Notes: a model not told the origin generated them from the sequence alone. 64,000 nucleotides of DNA from Nocardia anaemiae NBRC 100462 (GCF_001612725.1 NZ_BDAZ01000032.1:62001-126000), one strand, 5' to 3'. Positions 1-8,309 are shown, counted from the stretch's first letter. Translations and numbers: made by a program.

Positions 1-482
1 AGAAGGCGTTTGCCCTGCTTGCGCTGCAGGCGCCGGTGGCGGGTGATCTGCGGCAGGTAGTGAGCGCGATCCAGATCGTCCAGGACGTCAACCGGATGGG
101 CGCGCTGGCGCTGCACGTCGCCAAGGTGACCCGGCGGCGTCACCCCAACCACGCGCTACCCGAAGCGGTGAACGGCTACTTCGCGGAAATGGGCCGGATC
201 GCGGTGAATATGGGCGCCGGTGCCAGGGAGGTGCTCGAGTCCCGCGATCCGCAGCGCGCCGCACAGCTCAACGAGGACGACGAGGCGATGGACGATCTGC
301 ACCGTCACCTGTTCACGCTGCTGATGGACCGGGACTGGAAGTACGGCGTCGCGGCGGCCGTCGATGTGACGCTGCTCGGGCGCTACTACGAGCGCTTCGC
401 CGACCATGCCGTGGAGATCGGCCGCCGGGTGATTTTCCTGGTCACCGGTGAGCTGCCGCCGGATCCCGACGCGGAGCTGTAG
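1..482 (+). CDS. phoU: Phosphate-specific transport system accessory protein PhoU (5' end outside window)
   Basis: The frame is open from the first bases of the window, so the N-terminus lies upstream; about 159 residues are visible. The visible part matches the second half of PhoU: a three-helix bundle repeat with the metal-binding type stretch YYERFADHAVEIGRRV near the C-terminus. PhoU is a cytoplasmic dimer that modulates the Pst transporter and the phosphate two-component system. It faces the pstSCAB genes convergently, as phoY2 faces phoT in mycobacteria. A hairpin with a short T run follows the stop. Confidence 0.93.
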   Translation, partial: KAFALLALQAPVAGDLRQVVSAIQIVQDVNRMGALALHVAKVTRRRHPNHALPEAVNGYFAEMGRIAVNMGAGAREVLESRDPQRAAQLNEDDEAMDDLHRHLFTLLMDRDWKYGVAAAVDVTLLGRYYERFADHAVEIGRRVIFLVTGELPPDPDAEL

Positions 483-504
483 TTCCGGTTGCTGGACAAC
501 AATG

Positions 505-531
505 AAGGCCCGCATTGCTTATGCGGGCTTT
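505..531 (+). terminator. Terminator after phoU
   Basis: An 8-bp stem, GCCCGCAT paired with ATGCGGGC, has a 5-nt loop and is followed by TTT. It starts 23 nt past the phoU stop. Confidence 0.75.
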
Positions 532-626
532 CCCGTCTCCCGCACCTTCAGGCGCCAGACTCATGTGCCTGAAGATGACATCGGCGGACCGACGGTACGA
601 GCGGATCGTGTCAGCCCGTCCCCGCG

Positions 627-653
627 AGTTACCCAGGTACTCACGAAATCAGT
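627..653. repeat. Dispersed 27-bp intergenic motif, copy 1
   Basis: The motif begins AGTTACCCAGGTACTCACG and is matched at 23 of 27 positions by positions 25282-25308. Both copies are intergenic and downstream of transporter operons. Its function is unknown. Confidence 0.4.
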
Positions 654-669
654 TGAGTCGGCTGGAAAT

Positions 670-694
670 AAAGGCCCGCGCTTGGCGGGCCTTT
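670..694. terminator. Bidirectional terminator between phoU and pstB
   Basis: A perfect 10-bp stem, AAAGGCCCGC paired with GCGGGCCTTT, has a 5-nt loop. It sits 11 bp beyond the pstB stop, and its A/T ends supply a U tract on both strands. Confidence 0.85.
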
Positions 695-704
695 CGTAAT
701 TCTG

Positions 705-1481
705 CTATCCGAAGCGACCGGAGATGTAGTCCTCCGTCGCCTTCTGACCCGGGTTGGAGAAGATCTTCTCGGTATCGTCGATCTCGATCAGCTTGCCCGG
801 CTTGCCCTGCGCCTCCAGGTTGAAGAACCCGGTCTGATCGCTCACGCGCGCGGCCTGCTGCATATTGTGCGTCACGATGACGATGGTGAATTCCTTCTTC
901 AGCTCGGTGATCAGGTCTTCGATCGCCAGGGTGGAGATCGGGTCCAGCGCCGAACACGGCTCGTCCATCAGCAGCACATCGGGCGATACCGCGATGGCGC
1001 GTGCGATGCACAGGCGCTGCTGCTGACCGCCGGAGAGGCCGCCGCCCGGCTTGTCCAGCCGGTCCTTGACCTCGTTCCACAGGTTGGCGCCGCGCAACGA
1101 ACGCTCGGCGACCTCGTCGAGCTCCTTCTTGTTGCGCACACCCTGCAGCTTCAGTCCGGCCACCACATTGTCGCGAATCGACATGGTGGGGAACGGATTC
1201 GGGCGCTGGAACACCATGCCGATGGTGCGACGCACGCCGACGGGATCGACGGTGGAGCCGTAGATGTCCTCGCCGTCCAGCAGCACCCCGCCCTCGACGC
1301 GGGCATTCGGGGTCACCTCGTGCATCCGGTTGAGCGAACGCAGCACGGTGGACTTGCCGCAACCCGACGGGCCGATGAAGGCGGTCACGCTGCGCGGCAG
1401 TACCGACAGCTTGACATCGGCAACCGCATGGAATTTGCCGTAGTAGATATTCAGGTCTTTGACGTCGATCCGCTTGGCCAT
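705..1481 (-). CDS. pstB: Phosphate ABC transporter ATP-binding protein PstB
   Basis: This 258-residue ATPase energises high-affinity phosphate import through PstC-PstA. Walker A GPSGCGKST is at about residues 37-45, the signature LSGGQQQR is near 150, and Walker B VLLMDEP is near 168. The length is typical of PstB. The open frame extends further upstream, but the ATG at 1481 (MAKRID) fits the family N-terminus and lies 14 bp after the pstA stop. It is the last gene of pstS-pstC-pstA-pstB, with a strong terminator just downstream. Confidence 0.96.
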   Translation of the reverse strand: MAKRIDVKDLNIYYGKFHAVADVKLSVLPRSVTAFIGPSGCGKSTVLRSLNRMHEVTPNARVEGGVLLDGEDIYGSTVDPVGVRRTIGMVFQRPNPFPTMSIRDNVVAGLKLQGVRNKKELDEVAERSLRGANLWNEVKDRLDKPGGGLSGGQQQRLCIARAIAVSPDVLLMDEPCSALDPISTLAIEDLITELKKEFTIVIVTHNMQQAARVSDQTGFFNLEAQGKPGKLIEIDDTEKIFSNPGQKATEDYISGRFG

Positions 1482-1495
1482 TTTTCCGTTCGCTT

Positions 1496-2398
1496 CTATC
1501 GGTTCCGCGTGAGCAGCTTGTTGACGACCGCGGCCGCCGCGTACAGCAGGGCGATCAGCAGGATCAGTGTCAGCGCCGCACCCCACACCCGCGCCCGGCC
1601 CGCAGGCTCCGGATTCGCCAACTCTTGGTAGATCAACAGCGGCAGCGAGGCCATATTGCCGTCGAAGAGATTGGTGTTGATCGACTTGCTGTAGCCGACC
1701 AGCACCAGCACCGGCGCGGTCTCACCCATGACGCGGGCGAGCGCGAGCAGGATGCCGCTGATCATGCCCGGCGCCGCGGTCGGCACTACGATCCGAACGA
1801 TGGTCTTCCACTTGGGAATTCCGAGTGCGTAGGAGGCCTCACGCAACTCGTCGGGAACCAGCTTCAGCATTTCCTCGGTGCTGCGGATAACCACCGGCAG
1901 CATCAGCAGTACCAGCGCCAGCGATACCGCGAAGGAGCTCTGCGGGAAGCCGAATGTCGCGATCCACAGTGCGAAGATGAACAGGGCCGCGACGATGGAC
2001 GGCACGCCCGCGAGGATGTCCACCATGAAGGTGGTCACCTTGGCCAGCACGCCACGGCCGTATTCGACCAGGTACACCGCGGCCATGATGCCCAGCGGCA
2101 CCGCGATGATCGCGGCGACGACGGTCTGCACGATGGTGCCGTAAATCGCGTGGTACACACCGCCGCCGGACTGGTCAGGCAGGATGCCCTTCTGCGATTT
2201 CTGCCACCAGTCCGGCGAGACGACGGACTCCAGGCCCTTCGATATCACCATGAACAGCACCCAGATCAGCGGCACGAGTGCGATCGCGAAGCAGAGCCAG
2301 ACCACCGCGGTGGCGATGTTGTTCTTGATTCGTCGCCCGGTGCTCACATGCCGGAAGGTGGGCGCCTTGACCGGCTTGTCGAGAGTCGTTGTGGTCAT
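1496..2398 (-). CDS. pstA: Phosphate ABC transporter permease PstA
   Basis: This 300-residue inner-membrane permease forms the phosphate channel with PstC. It has several hydrophobic helices and the permease loop around 'EASYALGIPKWKTIVRIVVP' (the EAA motif that contacts PstB). The start codon overlaps the pstC stop by one base (TAATG arrangement at 2396-2400), so translation is probably coupled. The length matches the family. Confidence 0.95.
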   Translation of the reverse strand: MTTTTLDKPVKAPTFRHVSTGRRIKNNIATAVVWLCFAIALVPLIWVLFMVISKGLESVVSPDWWQKSQKGILPDQSGGGVYHAIYGTIVQTVVAAIIAVPLGIMAAVYLVEYGRGVLAKVTTFMVDILAGVPSIVAALFIFALWIATFGFPQSSFAVSLALVLLMLPVVIRSTEEMLKLVPDELREASYALGIPKWKTIVRIVVPTAAPGMISGILLALARVMGETAPVLVLVGYSKSINTNLFDGNMASLPLLIYQELANPEPAGRARVWGAALTLILLIALLYAAAAVVNKLLTRNR

Positions 2399-3468
2399 TA
2401 CCCGTTCACCCTTCCACCGGATACGAGCCGCGCCAGCGCATTGACGATGAAGGTCAGTGCGAACAGCACGAAGCCCGCCGCGATATAGGCACCGGTCGGC
2501 AGCGGCTGACTGAATTCCGAAGCGGCGGCGGCGATTTTGGAGGCGAAGGTGTAGCCGCCGTCGAACAGCGACCAGTGTCCGGCCTGCGCCGAGGTACGCA
2601 GGATGACCAACACCGCGATCGTCTCACCGAGCGCACGGCCGAGGCCGAGCATGGATCCGGCGATCACACCGCTGCGGCCGTAGGGCAGCACCGTCATTCG
2701 CACCATTTCCCATTTGGTCGCGCCGAGCGCCTGCGCGGCCTCGATGTGCGAGACAGGCGTCAGGTTGAAGACCTCACGCGAGACCGAGGTGATGATCGGC
2801 AGGATCATCACCGCGAGCACCACGCCCGCGGTGAAGACGGTGCCGCCACCGGAGATCGACACATTGCCGTCGGCGAAAAGGAAGAACCAGCCCAGCTTTT
2901 CGTTGAGGAATGTCTCCACGGGCTCGAGCTTCGGCGCGAGCACCAGGAAGCCCCACAGACCGAACACGATCGACGGCACCGCTGCCAGCAGATCGACCAG
3001 CATCGCGAACGGACGCGCCATCGGCTTCGGCGAATAGTGCGTCAGGAACAGCGCGATGCCCACACCGATGGGCACCGCGATGGTCAGCGCCAGTATCGAG
3101 CTCAGCACCGTGACCATGAGCAGGTCACGGATACCGAACCGCAGGTGGTCGGCATTGGTGGTGTTGAACTCGCTACTGGTGAAGAAGTTCGCCTCGTTCG
3201 CCATGATCGAGGGCCACGCCCGGATCAGTAGGAATAGGGCGATCAGTGCGATGGCCGCCACGACCGTGGCACCCGCTGCGGTGGCAAGCGACCGGAAGAC
3301 GACCTCGGCCCCTTGGTTGTGGCCTTTCCTGGCCGGTGTCGCGGCCGGATCTTTCGGTGAGTCCGGTTCGGTGCTCGGTTCACTCGACATAGGGGCAGTA
3401 TCTCCAGCCGCCAACGGACCAGTCGAGTCCGACTGGTCCGCGGCGGACACCTCAGGGTGCACGGTCAT
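2398..3468 (-). CDS. pstC: Phosphate ABC transporter permease PstC
   Basis: This is a 356-residue permease. The cytoplasmic N-terminal tail of about 50 residues is rich in Ser, Pro and acidic residues and precedes the first membrane helix; mycobacterial PstC proteins also carry an extended N-terminus. The EAA-type loop 'EAAQALGATKWEMVRMTV' is visible in the C-terminal half. The gap to pstS is 13 bp, consistent with a single operon. Confidence 0.94.
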   Translation of the reverse strand: MTVHPEVSAADQSDSTGPLAAGDTAPMSSEPSTEPDSPKDPAATPARKGHNQGAEVVFRSLATAAGATVVAAIALIALFLLIRAWPSIMANEANFFTSSEFNTTNADHLRFGIRDLLMVTVLSSILALTIAVPIGVGIALFLTHYSPKPMARPFAMLVDLLAAVPSIVFGLWGFLVLAPKLEPVETFLNEKLGWFFLFADGNVSISGGGTVFTAGVVLAVMILPIITSVSREVFNLTPVSHIEAAQALGATKWEMVRMTVLPYGRSGVIAGSMLGLGRALGETIAVLVILRTSAQAGHWSLFDGGYTFASKIAAAASEFSQPLPTGAYIAAGFVLFALTFIVNALARLVSGGRVNG

Positions 3469-3481
3469 GGCGTTGCGGCTA

Positions 3482-4594
3482 TCAGTTGATGGCGTTGATC
3501 GCGGTGGTCAGCTTGGTCTTGAACTTGTCCGGGATCGCGACGTAGCCCGCGGTGTCCAGACCCTTCTGGCCGTTGTTGACGGCCGAGGTCAGGAATGCCT
3601 TGACCGCCTTGGCGGTATCGGCGTCGGCGTACTTCGAGCAGACGATCTCGTAGGTCGGCAGGATGATCGGGTACGCACCGGCCGCGGTCGGCTTGTAGAA
3701 CGAGGAGGTGTCGAGCACCAGGTCGTTGCCCTCGCCCTTGATCTTCACGCTGTCGACGGCCTTGGCCGCGGACTCCGGGGTCAGCTTGACCGGGTCCTTG
3801 GATGCCGAGGTGACGATCTGCGCGATGGACAGGTTCTGCGCCTTGGCGAAGGACCACTCGTTGTAGGTGATCGAGTTCTTGGTGCTCTTGATGGCGGCCG
3901 AGGTGCCCTCATTGCCCTTGGCGCCCTCACCGATACCGCCGTTGAAGGTCTTGCCCGCGCCCTTGCCCCACGCGCCGTCGGCGGCGGCGTCCAGGTAGAG
4001 CTGGAAGTTGTCGGTGGTGCCCGACTCATCGCTGCGGAAGATCACCGAGATCTTGTCCGAGGGCAGCTTGGCGGTCGGGTTCAGCGCCTTGATCTCCGGG
4101 GCGTCCCAGGTGGCGATGGCGCCGTTGAACACCTTGGCGGCGGTCGGGCCGTCGAGCACCAGATCGCTCACGCCGTCGATGTTGTAGGTGATGGCGATCG
4201 GGCCGAAGACGGTCGGCAGGTTCCACGCCGGGGCGCCGCAGCGTTCCTGTGCCTTGGCGGGCTCACCCTTCTTCTCGCTCAGCGGCGAGTCGGACCCGGC
4301 GAAATCGGTTTGGCCGCCGAGGAATTCGTTGACGCCAGCGCCGGAACCGCTGGAGGTGTAGTTCAGTGTGGAGCCGCTGCAGTTCGCCTCGTAGGCGGCG
4401 ACGAAGCGGTCCATGGCGTTCTTCTGGGCCGAGGAACCGCTGGCCTTCAGGGCCTTCTTACCGCCGCAGGCGACGTCGACCTTGGCGCCGGAATCGCCGG
4501 TGGCAGAGGTGTTGTCGTCACTGCCACAGGCGGCCAGGGGCATGGCGACGGCGGCCAGCACACCGATCAGGGCGCTGCTGCGCTTGAAGTTCAC
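3482..4594 (-). CDS. pstS: Phosphate-binding lipoprotein PstS
   Basis: This is the 370-residue extracytoplasmic receptor that delivers phosphate to PstCA. The N-terminus has two basic residues, a hydrophobic stretch and a lipobox LAAC, with the lipidated cysteine at residue 23. Phosphate-contact stretches of the family are present (SSGSGAG near residue 80, RSDESGTT near 190). It is the first gene of the operon. The upstream region holds a PHO-box-like direct repeat about 150 bp before the start. Confidence 0.96.
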   Translation of the reverse strand: MNFKRSSALIGVLAAVAMPLAACGSDDNTSATGDSGAKVDVACGGKKALKASGSSAQKNAMDRFVAAYEANCSGSTLNYTSSGSGAGVNEFLGGQTDFAGSDSPLSEKKGEPAKAQERCGAPAWNLPTVFGPIAITYNIDGVSDLVLDGPTAAKVFNGAIATWDAPEIKALNPTAKLPSDKISVIFRSDESGTTDNFQLYLDAAADGAWGKGAGKTFNGGIGEGAKGNEGTSAAIKSTKNSITYNEWSFAKAQNLSIAQIVTSASKDPVKLTPESAAKAVDSVKIKGEGNDLVLDTSSFYKPTAAGAYPIILPTYEIVCSKYADADTAKAVKAFLTSAVNNGQKGLDTAGYVAIPDKFKTKLTTAINAIN

Positions 4595-4746
4595 TTATTC
4601 CTCCGGGGAATCGCGTTCGACACGCCCGGTCCCTCACCGGCCCGGGCGGGTTTCGTGGTGCCGTTCGCGGGGAACTTGCGCACCAGGCGGCAACGGTGCC
4701 GCCCTTATGTAACGTAAGGTCGCTCGGTTGACAGTTGGACCAAGCT

Positions 4747-4765
4747 GGGTGAACGGAGGGTGAAC
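4747..4765 (-). promoter_or_regulatory. PHO-box-like direct repeat upstream of pstS
   Basis: On the pstS strand the sequence is GTTCACCC TCC GTTCACCC: two identical 8-mers in 11-bp phase. This is the geometry and sequence of actinobacterial PhoP/RegX3 PHO boxes (established for Streptomyces). It implies induction of pstSCAB on phosphate starvation. Confidence 0.75.
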
Positions 4766-4809
4766 ACCCCGGCGCGAATGCGTCCCTAGTGTGTGACATT
4801 TGCCCCAGT

Positions 4810-4823
4810 GTTACTCGAGTAAC
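4810..4823. promoter_or_regulatory. 14-bp palindrome between mshD and pstS
   Basis: GTTACTCGAGTAAC is a perfect palindrome 20 bp beyond the mshD stop and about 215 bp upstream of pstS. It could be an operator or part of mshD termination. No regulator is assigned. Confidence 0.35.
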
Positions 4824-4843
4824 CCCGGCGGTCCGCCTGTTAT

Positions 4844-5755
4844 TCAGTCGGCGGCCGAATACGCGACATCGATATGCGCCGCTGCGAAGCCGAGTCGCGT
4901 GTAGGTGCGCACGGCCGCGGTGTTGTCCGCCTCGGTGTAGAGCAGAACCTCCGGCAGGCCGCGTTCACGCAGGTAGCGCAGGCCCGCGAGGGTAAGCAGG
5001 CGGCCGAGTCCGCTACCCTGTGCGGCCGGGTCGATGCCTACTACATAAACCTCGCCGACCGGCGGGGTCTGCTCGTAATGCACCTTGGTCCAATGAAATC
5101 CGAGGATGCGGTCCGGATCGGCCGGATCCACGGCTATGAACAGCCCCTTCGGATCGAACCAGGACTCCGCACGCCGGACCGCGATCTCGCGATCGGTCCA
5201 GCCACCCTGTTCCGGATGCCAGGCGAAGGCGGCGTTATTGACACGCAATAGTTCGGCATCGTCGGCGGAGCCCTCATAGGTCCGCAGCGCGAGACCTTCC
5301 GGAACCGCCAGCTCCGGTAGCTCCGGTGTTGCCATCGACCGTCGCATCTGCCACAACTCCCGTACGACACGCAGTCCGAGCCTGGTCGCGAGCGCCGCCG
5401 CGGCGGGCCGATTTCCGTGCGCCCAGACCCGAGCACCCGATCCGCCCTTCGCCAGTGCGGCCGAGACCAATTCGGCACCGATGCCACGGCCACGCGCTGC
5501 CGGATCGACGGCGACCTCGGCCATTGCGGGGTGTTCGCCATGTGCGGGAACGAGATTCGCGTAACCGGCGACGACACCGTCACGCAGCGCCACCAGATGT
5601 TCGGCCGCGGAATCTGCCGCGGCCAGCGAGAGTACGGCCTGTTCGGAAACCGGCGCGACACCGTCGGCGGCACTCACTCGCTCGAGCAACTCACGCACCG
5701 CCCGCGCCACCTCGGCATCGAGCTCGGTGCTCCAGCGCAGTGTCGTATCAACCAT
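4844..5755 (-). CDS. mshD: Mycothiol synthase MshD
   Basis: MshD acetylates Cys-GlcN-inositol with acetyl-CoA, the last step of mycothiol synthesis. The 303-residue protein shows the expected two tandem GNAT domains. The acetyl-CoA loops are ARGRGIGAELV at about residues 90-100 and AQGSGLGRLL in the C-terminal domain. The frame continues upstream, but the ATG at 5755 (MVDTTLRW) has a GGGAG-type ribosome site and gives the family length. It follows glnR on the same strand after about 130 bp, as in mycobacteria. Confidence 0.93.
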   Translation of the reverse strand: MVDTTLRWSTELDAEVARAVRELLERVSAADGVAPVSEQAVLSLAAADSAAEHLVALRDGVVAGYANLVPAHGEHPAMAEVAVDPAARGRGIGAELVSAALAKGGSGARVWAHGNRPAAAALATRLGLRVVRELWQMRRSMATPELPELAVPEGLALRTYEGSADDAELLRVNNAAFAWHPEQGGWTDREIAVRRAESWFDPKGLFIAVDPADPDRILGFHWTKVHYEQTPPVGEVYVVGIDPAAQGSGLGRLLTLAGLRYLRERGLPEVLLYTEADNTAAVRTYTRLGFAAAHIDVAYSAAD

Positions 5756-5883
5756 GAGCATCTCCCTCGTCGATCCGGTACCGCGAGGAACGCGCGAATC
5801 CCCCGCGCGATTCCATCCGACCGAGATCAGGTGGAACTGGTGGCGGCTTCTCGACGAACGCCGCCATGGCTGTCCTCGACCAG

Positions 5884-6648
5884 CTACGGCACGGAACCGT
5901 TGACGGTGACGGGTGGGGAGTCGTCGGTGCCCTCGGCGGATTCGTCGTCGTGGAAGGTGACGTGGTCGCCCTTGTTGGTGCGCGCTGGACGGACGGCCTT
6001 GTAGCCGACATTGCGGACGGTGCCGATCAGCGATTCGTATTCGCTGCCGAGCTTGGCGCGCAGGCGTCGCACGTGCACGTCGACCGTGCGGGTGCCACCG
6101 AAGAAGTCGTAACCCCACACCTCCTGCAGCAGCTGGGCCCGGGTGAAGACCCGGCCCGCGTGCTGTGCGAGGTATTTGAGGAGTTCGAATTCCTTATAGG
6201 TGAGATCCAGCGGGCGACCGCGCAGCCGGGCGGTATAGGTGCCCTCATCGATCACCAATTCGCCGAGGGTGATCTTGCCGGTGTTCTCTGGGCTCGCGAC
6301 ACCGCCATTGCGGCCGACCAGCAGGCGCAGCCGGGCGTCCAGCTCGGCCGGTCCGGTGCCGGGCAGCAGGATGTCGTCCAGGCCCCAGTCGGCATTGACC
6401 GCGACCAGTCCGCCCTCGGTCAGCACGGCGACCACCGGCACCGACGAGCCGGTGCTGCCGAGCAGTCGGCACAGGCCACGGGCCGCCGCCAGGTCGGTGC
6501 GCGCGTCCACCAGCGCGACATCGGCGGTCCCCGCCTCGAGCAGGGACGCCACCTCGGTCGGCGCCGGGCGCACACTGTGCGCCAGCAGCGACAGTGCGGG
6601 CAGTACCGACTCAGGGTTGGGGTCGGAGGTCAGCAGGAGCAGCTCCAC
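5884..6648 (-). CDS. glnR: Nitrogen-response transcription factor GlnR
   Basis: This is an OmpR-type regulator of ammonium assimilation genes. Residues 1 to about 120 form a receiver-like domain of the atypical, phosphorylation-independent class. A C-terminal winged helix contains YKEFELLKYLAQHAGRVFTR and WGYDFFGGTRTVDVHVRRLR. I prefer the GTG at 6648 (254 residues) to the ATG at 6663: the ATG itself is part of the purine-rich GGGAGGAG that lies 5 nt before the GTG. The mycobacterial protein also begins with ELLLLTS. A GlnR next to mshD is the mycobacterial arrangement. Confidence 0.92.
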   Translation of the reverse strand: MELLLLTSDPNPESVLPALSLLAHSVRPAPTEVASLLEAGTADVALVDARTDLAAARGLCRLLGSTGSSVPVVAVLTEGGLVAVNADWGLDDILLPGTGPAELDARLRLLVGRNGGVASPENTGKITLGELVIDEGTYTARLRGRPLDLTYKEFELLKYLAQHAGRVFTRAQLLQEVWGYDFFGGTRTVDVHVRRLRAKLGSEYESLIGTVRNVGYKAVRPARTNKGDHVTFHDDESAEGTDDSPPVTVNGSVP

Positions 6649-6704
6649 AGGCTCTCCTCCCATCTAGTAGCTCCGGACAACAGCCACACCGCCGGGGCCA
6701 CGTC

Positions 6705-6736
6705 GCTAATCACAGGTAATCGGATGCAAGATTAGC
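6705..6736. promoter_or_regulatory. Inverted repeat in the glnR-lmeA divergent region
   Basis: GCTAATC (6705-6711) and GATTAGC (6730-6736) form a 7-bp dyad 57 bp upstream of the glnR GTG. It is a candidate operator for either divergent gene. Confidence 0.35.
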
Positions 6737-6819
6737 GCGTGAACACCGATGACCTCGCCATCCGGGGTTAGTGTGGCACCTCGACGCCGGACGTGCGATA
6801 CCCGAATCGCACCGCCAAG

Positions 6820-6825
6820 TAGTGT
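6820..6825 (+). promoter_or_regulatory. -10 box for leaderless lmeA mRNA
   Basis: TAGTGT ends 7 nt before the lmeA ATG, and no ribosome-binding site is visible. Transcription is therefore predicted to begin at the start codon. Confidence 0.5.
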
Positions 6826-6832
6826 TGCCCGC

Positions 6833-7639
6833 ATGCGCAAGCTGATCATCGGGCTGCTGTGCCTCGCGGCACTGGCGGTAGTCATCGATTTCGGCGCCGC
6901 CGCCTACTCCGAGTATCGCGTGTCGCGTGCCCTGCGTGTCGGCGCCGATCTCACCGCCGATCCCGATGTGGTCATCTATGGGTTTCCCTTTCTCACCCAG
7001 GCGCTCGACGGCCGCTACCAGACCGTCGATATCCGCGCGCGCGTCATGCGCCCCGATATTCCCGGTGAGATTTCGGTCGGTGCGACGCTGACCGGAGCCC
7101 ACCTTTCCCTCGGCGATCTCACCGACGGGAACGTGCGCGCGGTGCCGGTGGATCGGGTCGAGGGACAGATGCGGCTCGAGCCGACCGAACTCGGCAGGCT
7201 GTTCAAAATCCCTGACCTGCAAGTACATTCGGCACCGGGGAACAAATCCGACGGAACGGGCGGATCGGGCGGGTCCGGCATGACCACCGGTGGGCAGCTC
7301 CTGCTCACCGGCACCATGCCCGGCAAGACGCCGAGCAAGCCGGGCGGACCGCTCGGCGGTGACAATGTGAGTGTGACCGCAGACCTCGTTGTCGACGGTG
7401 ATCAGGTGAAGATCATCGCGACCAGCATCTACCGTGGTACGGGTGATGCCACGACGACCGCGGTCGTCACCGATACCGAGCGCCCCAAGGTGCTCGAGCA
7501 GTTCACCCGCACCATCGATACGAACGAACTGCCGTTCGGGCTGCGGCCGACGAAGGTCTCCGCACAGGGCGGCCAGATCGTCATCGAGGCCAAGGCGGAG
7601 AACGTGACCATCGACCTGGACAGATTGCGGCGACCATGA
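6833..7639 (+). CDS. lmeA: LmeA-like mannan chain-length control protein (DUF2993)
   Basis: This 268-residue envelope protein has an N-terminal signal or anchor helix (residues 1-22, MRKLIIGLLCLAALAVVIDF), then a DUF2993 beta-rich domain. In mycobacteria LmeA (Rv0817c) is needed for mannan elongation of lipomannan/lipoarabinomannan. A Gly/Ser/Lys-rich insert at about residues 140-185 (GGSGGSG, KTPSKPGG) looks like a flexible loop. The start at 6833 is chosen because a -10 box lies 7 nt before it. It overlaps the next gene by 4 bp (ATGA). Confidence 0.85.
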   Translation: MRKLIIGLLCLAALAVVIDFGAAAYSEYRVSRALRVGADLTADPDVVIYGFPFLTQALDGRYQTVDIRARVMRPDIPGEISVGATLTGAHLSLGDLTDGNVRAVPVDRVEGQMRLEPTELGRLFKIPDLQVHSAPGNKSDGTGGSGGSGMTTGGQLLLTGTMPGKTPSKPGGPLGGDNVSVTADLVVDGDQVKIIATSIYRGTGDATTTAVVTDTERPKVLEQFTRTIDTNELPFGLRPTKVSAQGGQIVIEAKAENVTIDLDRLRRP

Positions 7640-8076
7640 TTGAAATCACAATCCTGCTGGTGGTGGTGCTTGCCGCGGTGGCGGTCGGGGTGCTGCTGCG
7701 GCGCCGCGACGGCAAGTTGCGCGCGAGCGATACCGAGGCACAGGCCGAATCGGCGCGCACCGATCTGCTGGCCTCGGTCGGCGCCGACAACTCGGGCCCG
7801 GCGGTGCTGCACTTCTCCGCCGACTGGTGCGGACCGTGCGCCGCGGTGCGCCGGGTGGTCGCCGGGGTGACCGAGGAATTGTCCGGATCGCCGCGCCCGC
7901 CGCTGGATATCGAGGTCGATATCGATGCCGAACCCGCGCTGGCGAAGGAACTGAATGTGCTCTCGCTGCCGACCACCTTCGTCTTCGATATCGAAGGGCG
8001 GGAACGATTCCGGATCTCCGGCGTTCCCAAATCCGCGGACCTGCGCACCGCACTCGAACCGCTGACGGTGGGATAA
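7636..8076 (+). CDS. Membrane-anchored thioredoxin-like protein (ThiX type)
   Basis: This 146-residue protein has one N-terminal transmembrane helix (residues 4-21) and a thioredoxin fold with the redox motif WCGPC at 64-68 and the cis-proline segment SLPTT. It probably reduces or isomerises thiols at the membrane. The start overlaps the lmeA stop (ATGA), so the two are co-translated. The order lmeA-thiX-sulfurtransferase is that of Rv0817c-Rv0815c. Confidence 0.88.
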   Translation: MIEITILLVVVLAAVAVGVLLRRRDGKLRASDTEAQAESARTDLLASVGADNSGPAVLHFSADWCGPCAAVRRVVAGVTEELSGSPRPPLDIEVDIDAEPALAKELNVLSLPTTFVFDIEGRERFRISGVPKSADLRTALEPLTVG

Positions 8077-8123
8077 CTCTTCCGGTGGATCGCCGCTAAC
8101 GGTGGAAAAACAGGGCGTGACAA

Positions 8124-8149
8124 GGGTTCATAGCAACTGTGACGAACCC
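8124..8149. promoter_or_regulatory. Dyad upstream of the cysteine leader promoter
   Basis: GGGTTC (8124-8129) and GAACCC (8144-8149) form a 6-bp inverted repeat with a 14-bp spacer. It lies just upstream of the -35 region of the sulfur operon and is a possible activator or repressor site. Confidence 0.3.
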
Positions 8150-8176
8150 CGGGTCCAATTCCCCGGCCGAACCAGG

Positions 8177-8182
8177 TAAACT
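8177..8182 (+). promoter_or_regulatory. -10 box of the sulfur operon (leaderless)
   Basis: TAAACT lies 7 nt upstream of the GTG that opens the poly-cysteine leader peptide, so the mRNA should begin with that GTG. The -35 region is weak. Confidence 0.6.
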
Positions 8183-8189
8183 CCTCTGC

Positions 8190-8276
8190 GTGCAAGCCAA
8201 CCACGAGCTGATGCTCACCCGACGCCGCACAGTTGATCTGTGTCGCCTCGGTGGTTGTTGCTGCCTGTGTGGCTGA
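8190..8276 (+). CDS. Poly-cysteine leader peptide of the sulfur operon (leaderless small ORF)
   Basis: This 28-codon ORF opens with GTG and ends with a cysteine cluster: residues 18-28 read CRLGGCCCLCG before TGA. An internal ATG at 8211 is an alternative start. Actinobacterial leaderless ORFs with terminal Cys runs are known upstream of cysA2-type operons. There, ribosome stalling at Cys codons under cysteine shortage relieves attenuation of the downstream genes. The position here, before DUF4395/sulfurtransferase/sseC, is the same. A stem-loop begins 4 nt after the stop. Confidence 0.82.
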   Translation: MQANHELMLTRRRTVDLCRLGGCCCLCG

Positions 8277-8279
8277 GCG

Positions 8280-8309
8280 GTCGGCTCCGTCAGAATTCCT
8301 GATGCCGAC
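8280..8309 (+). promoter_or_regulatory. Stem-loop after the cysteine leader (attenuator element)
   Basis: GTCGGC/GCCGAC forms an outer stem and TCAG/CTGA an inner stem, with small internal loops, directly behind the leader stop codon. A ribosome stalled in the Cys run would cover or release this structure. Confidence 0.5.

Noticed and set aside
6649..6663. ATG at 6663 as the glnR start
   Set aside because: The bases following this ATG form the ribosome site for the GTG at 6648, and the family N-terminus begins with the ELLLLTS stretch.
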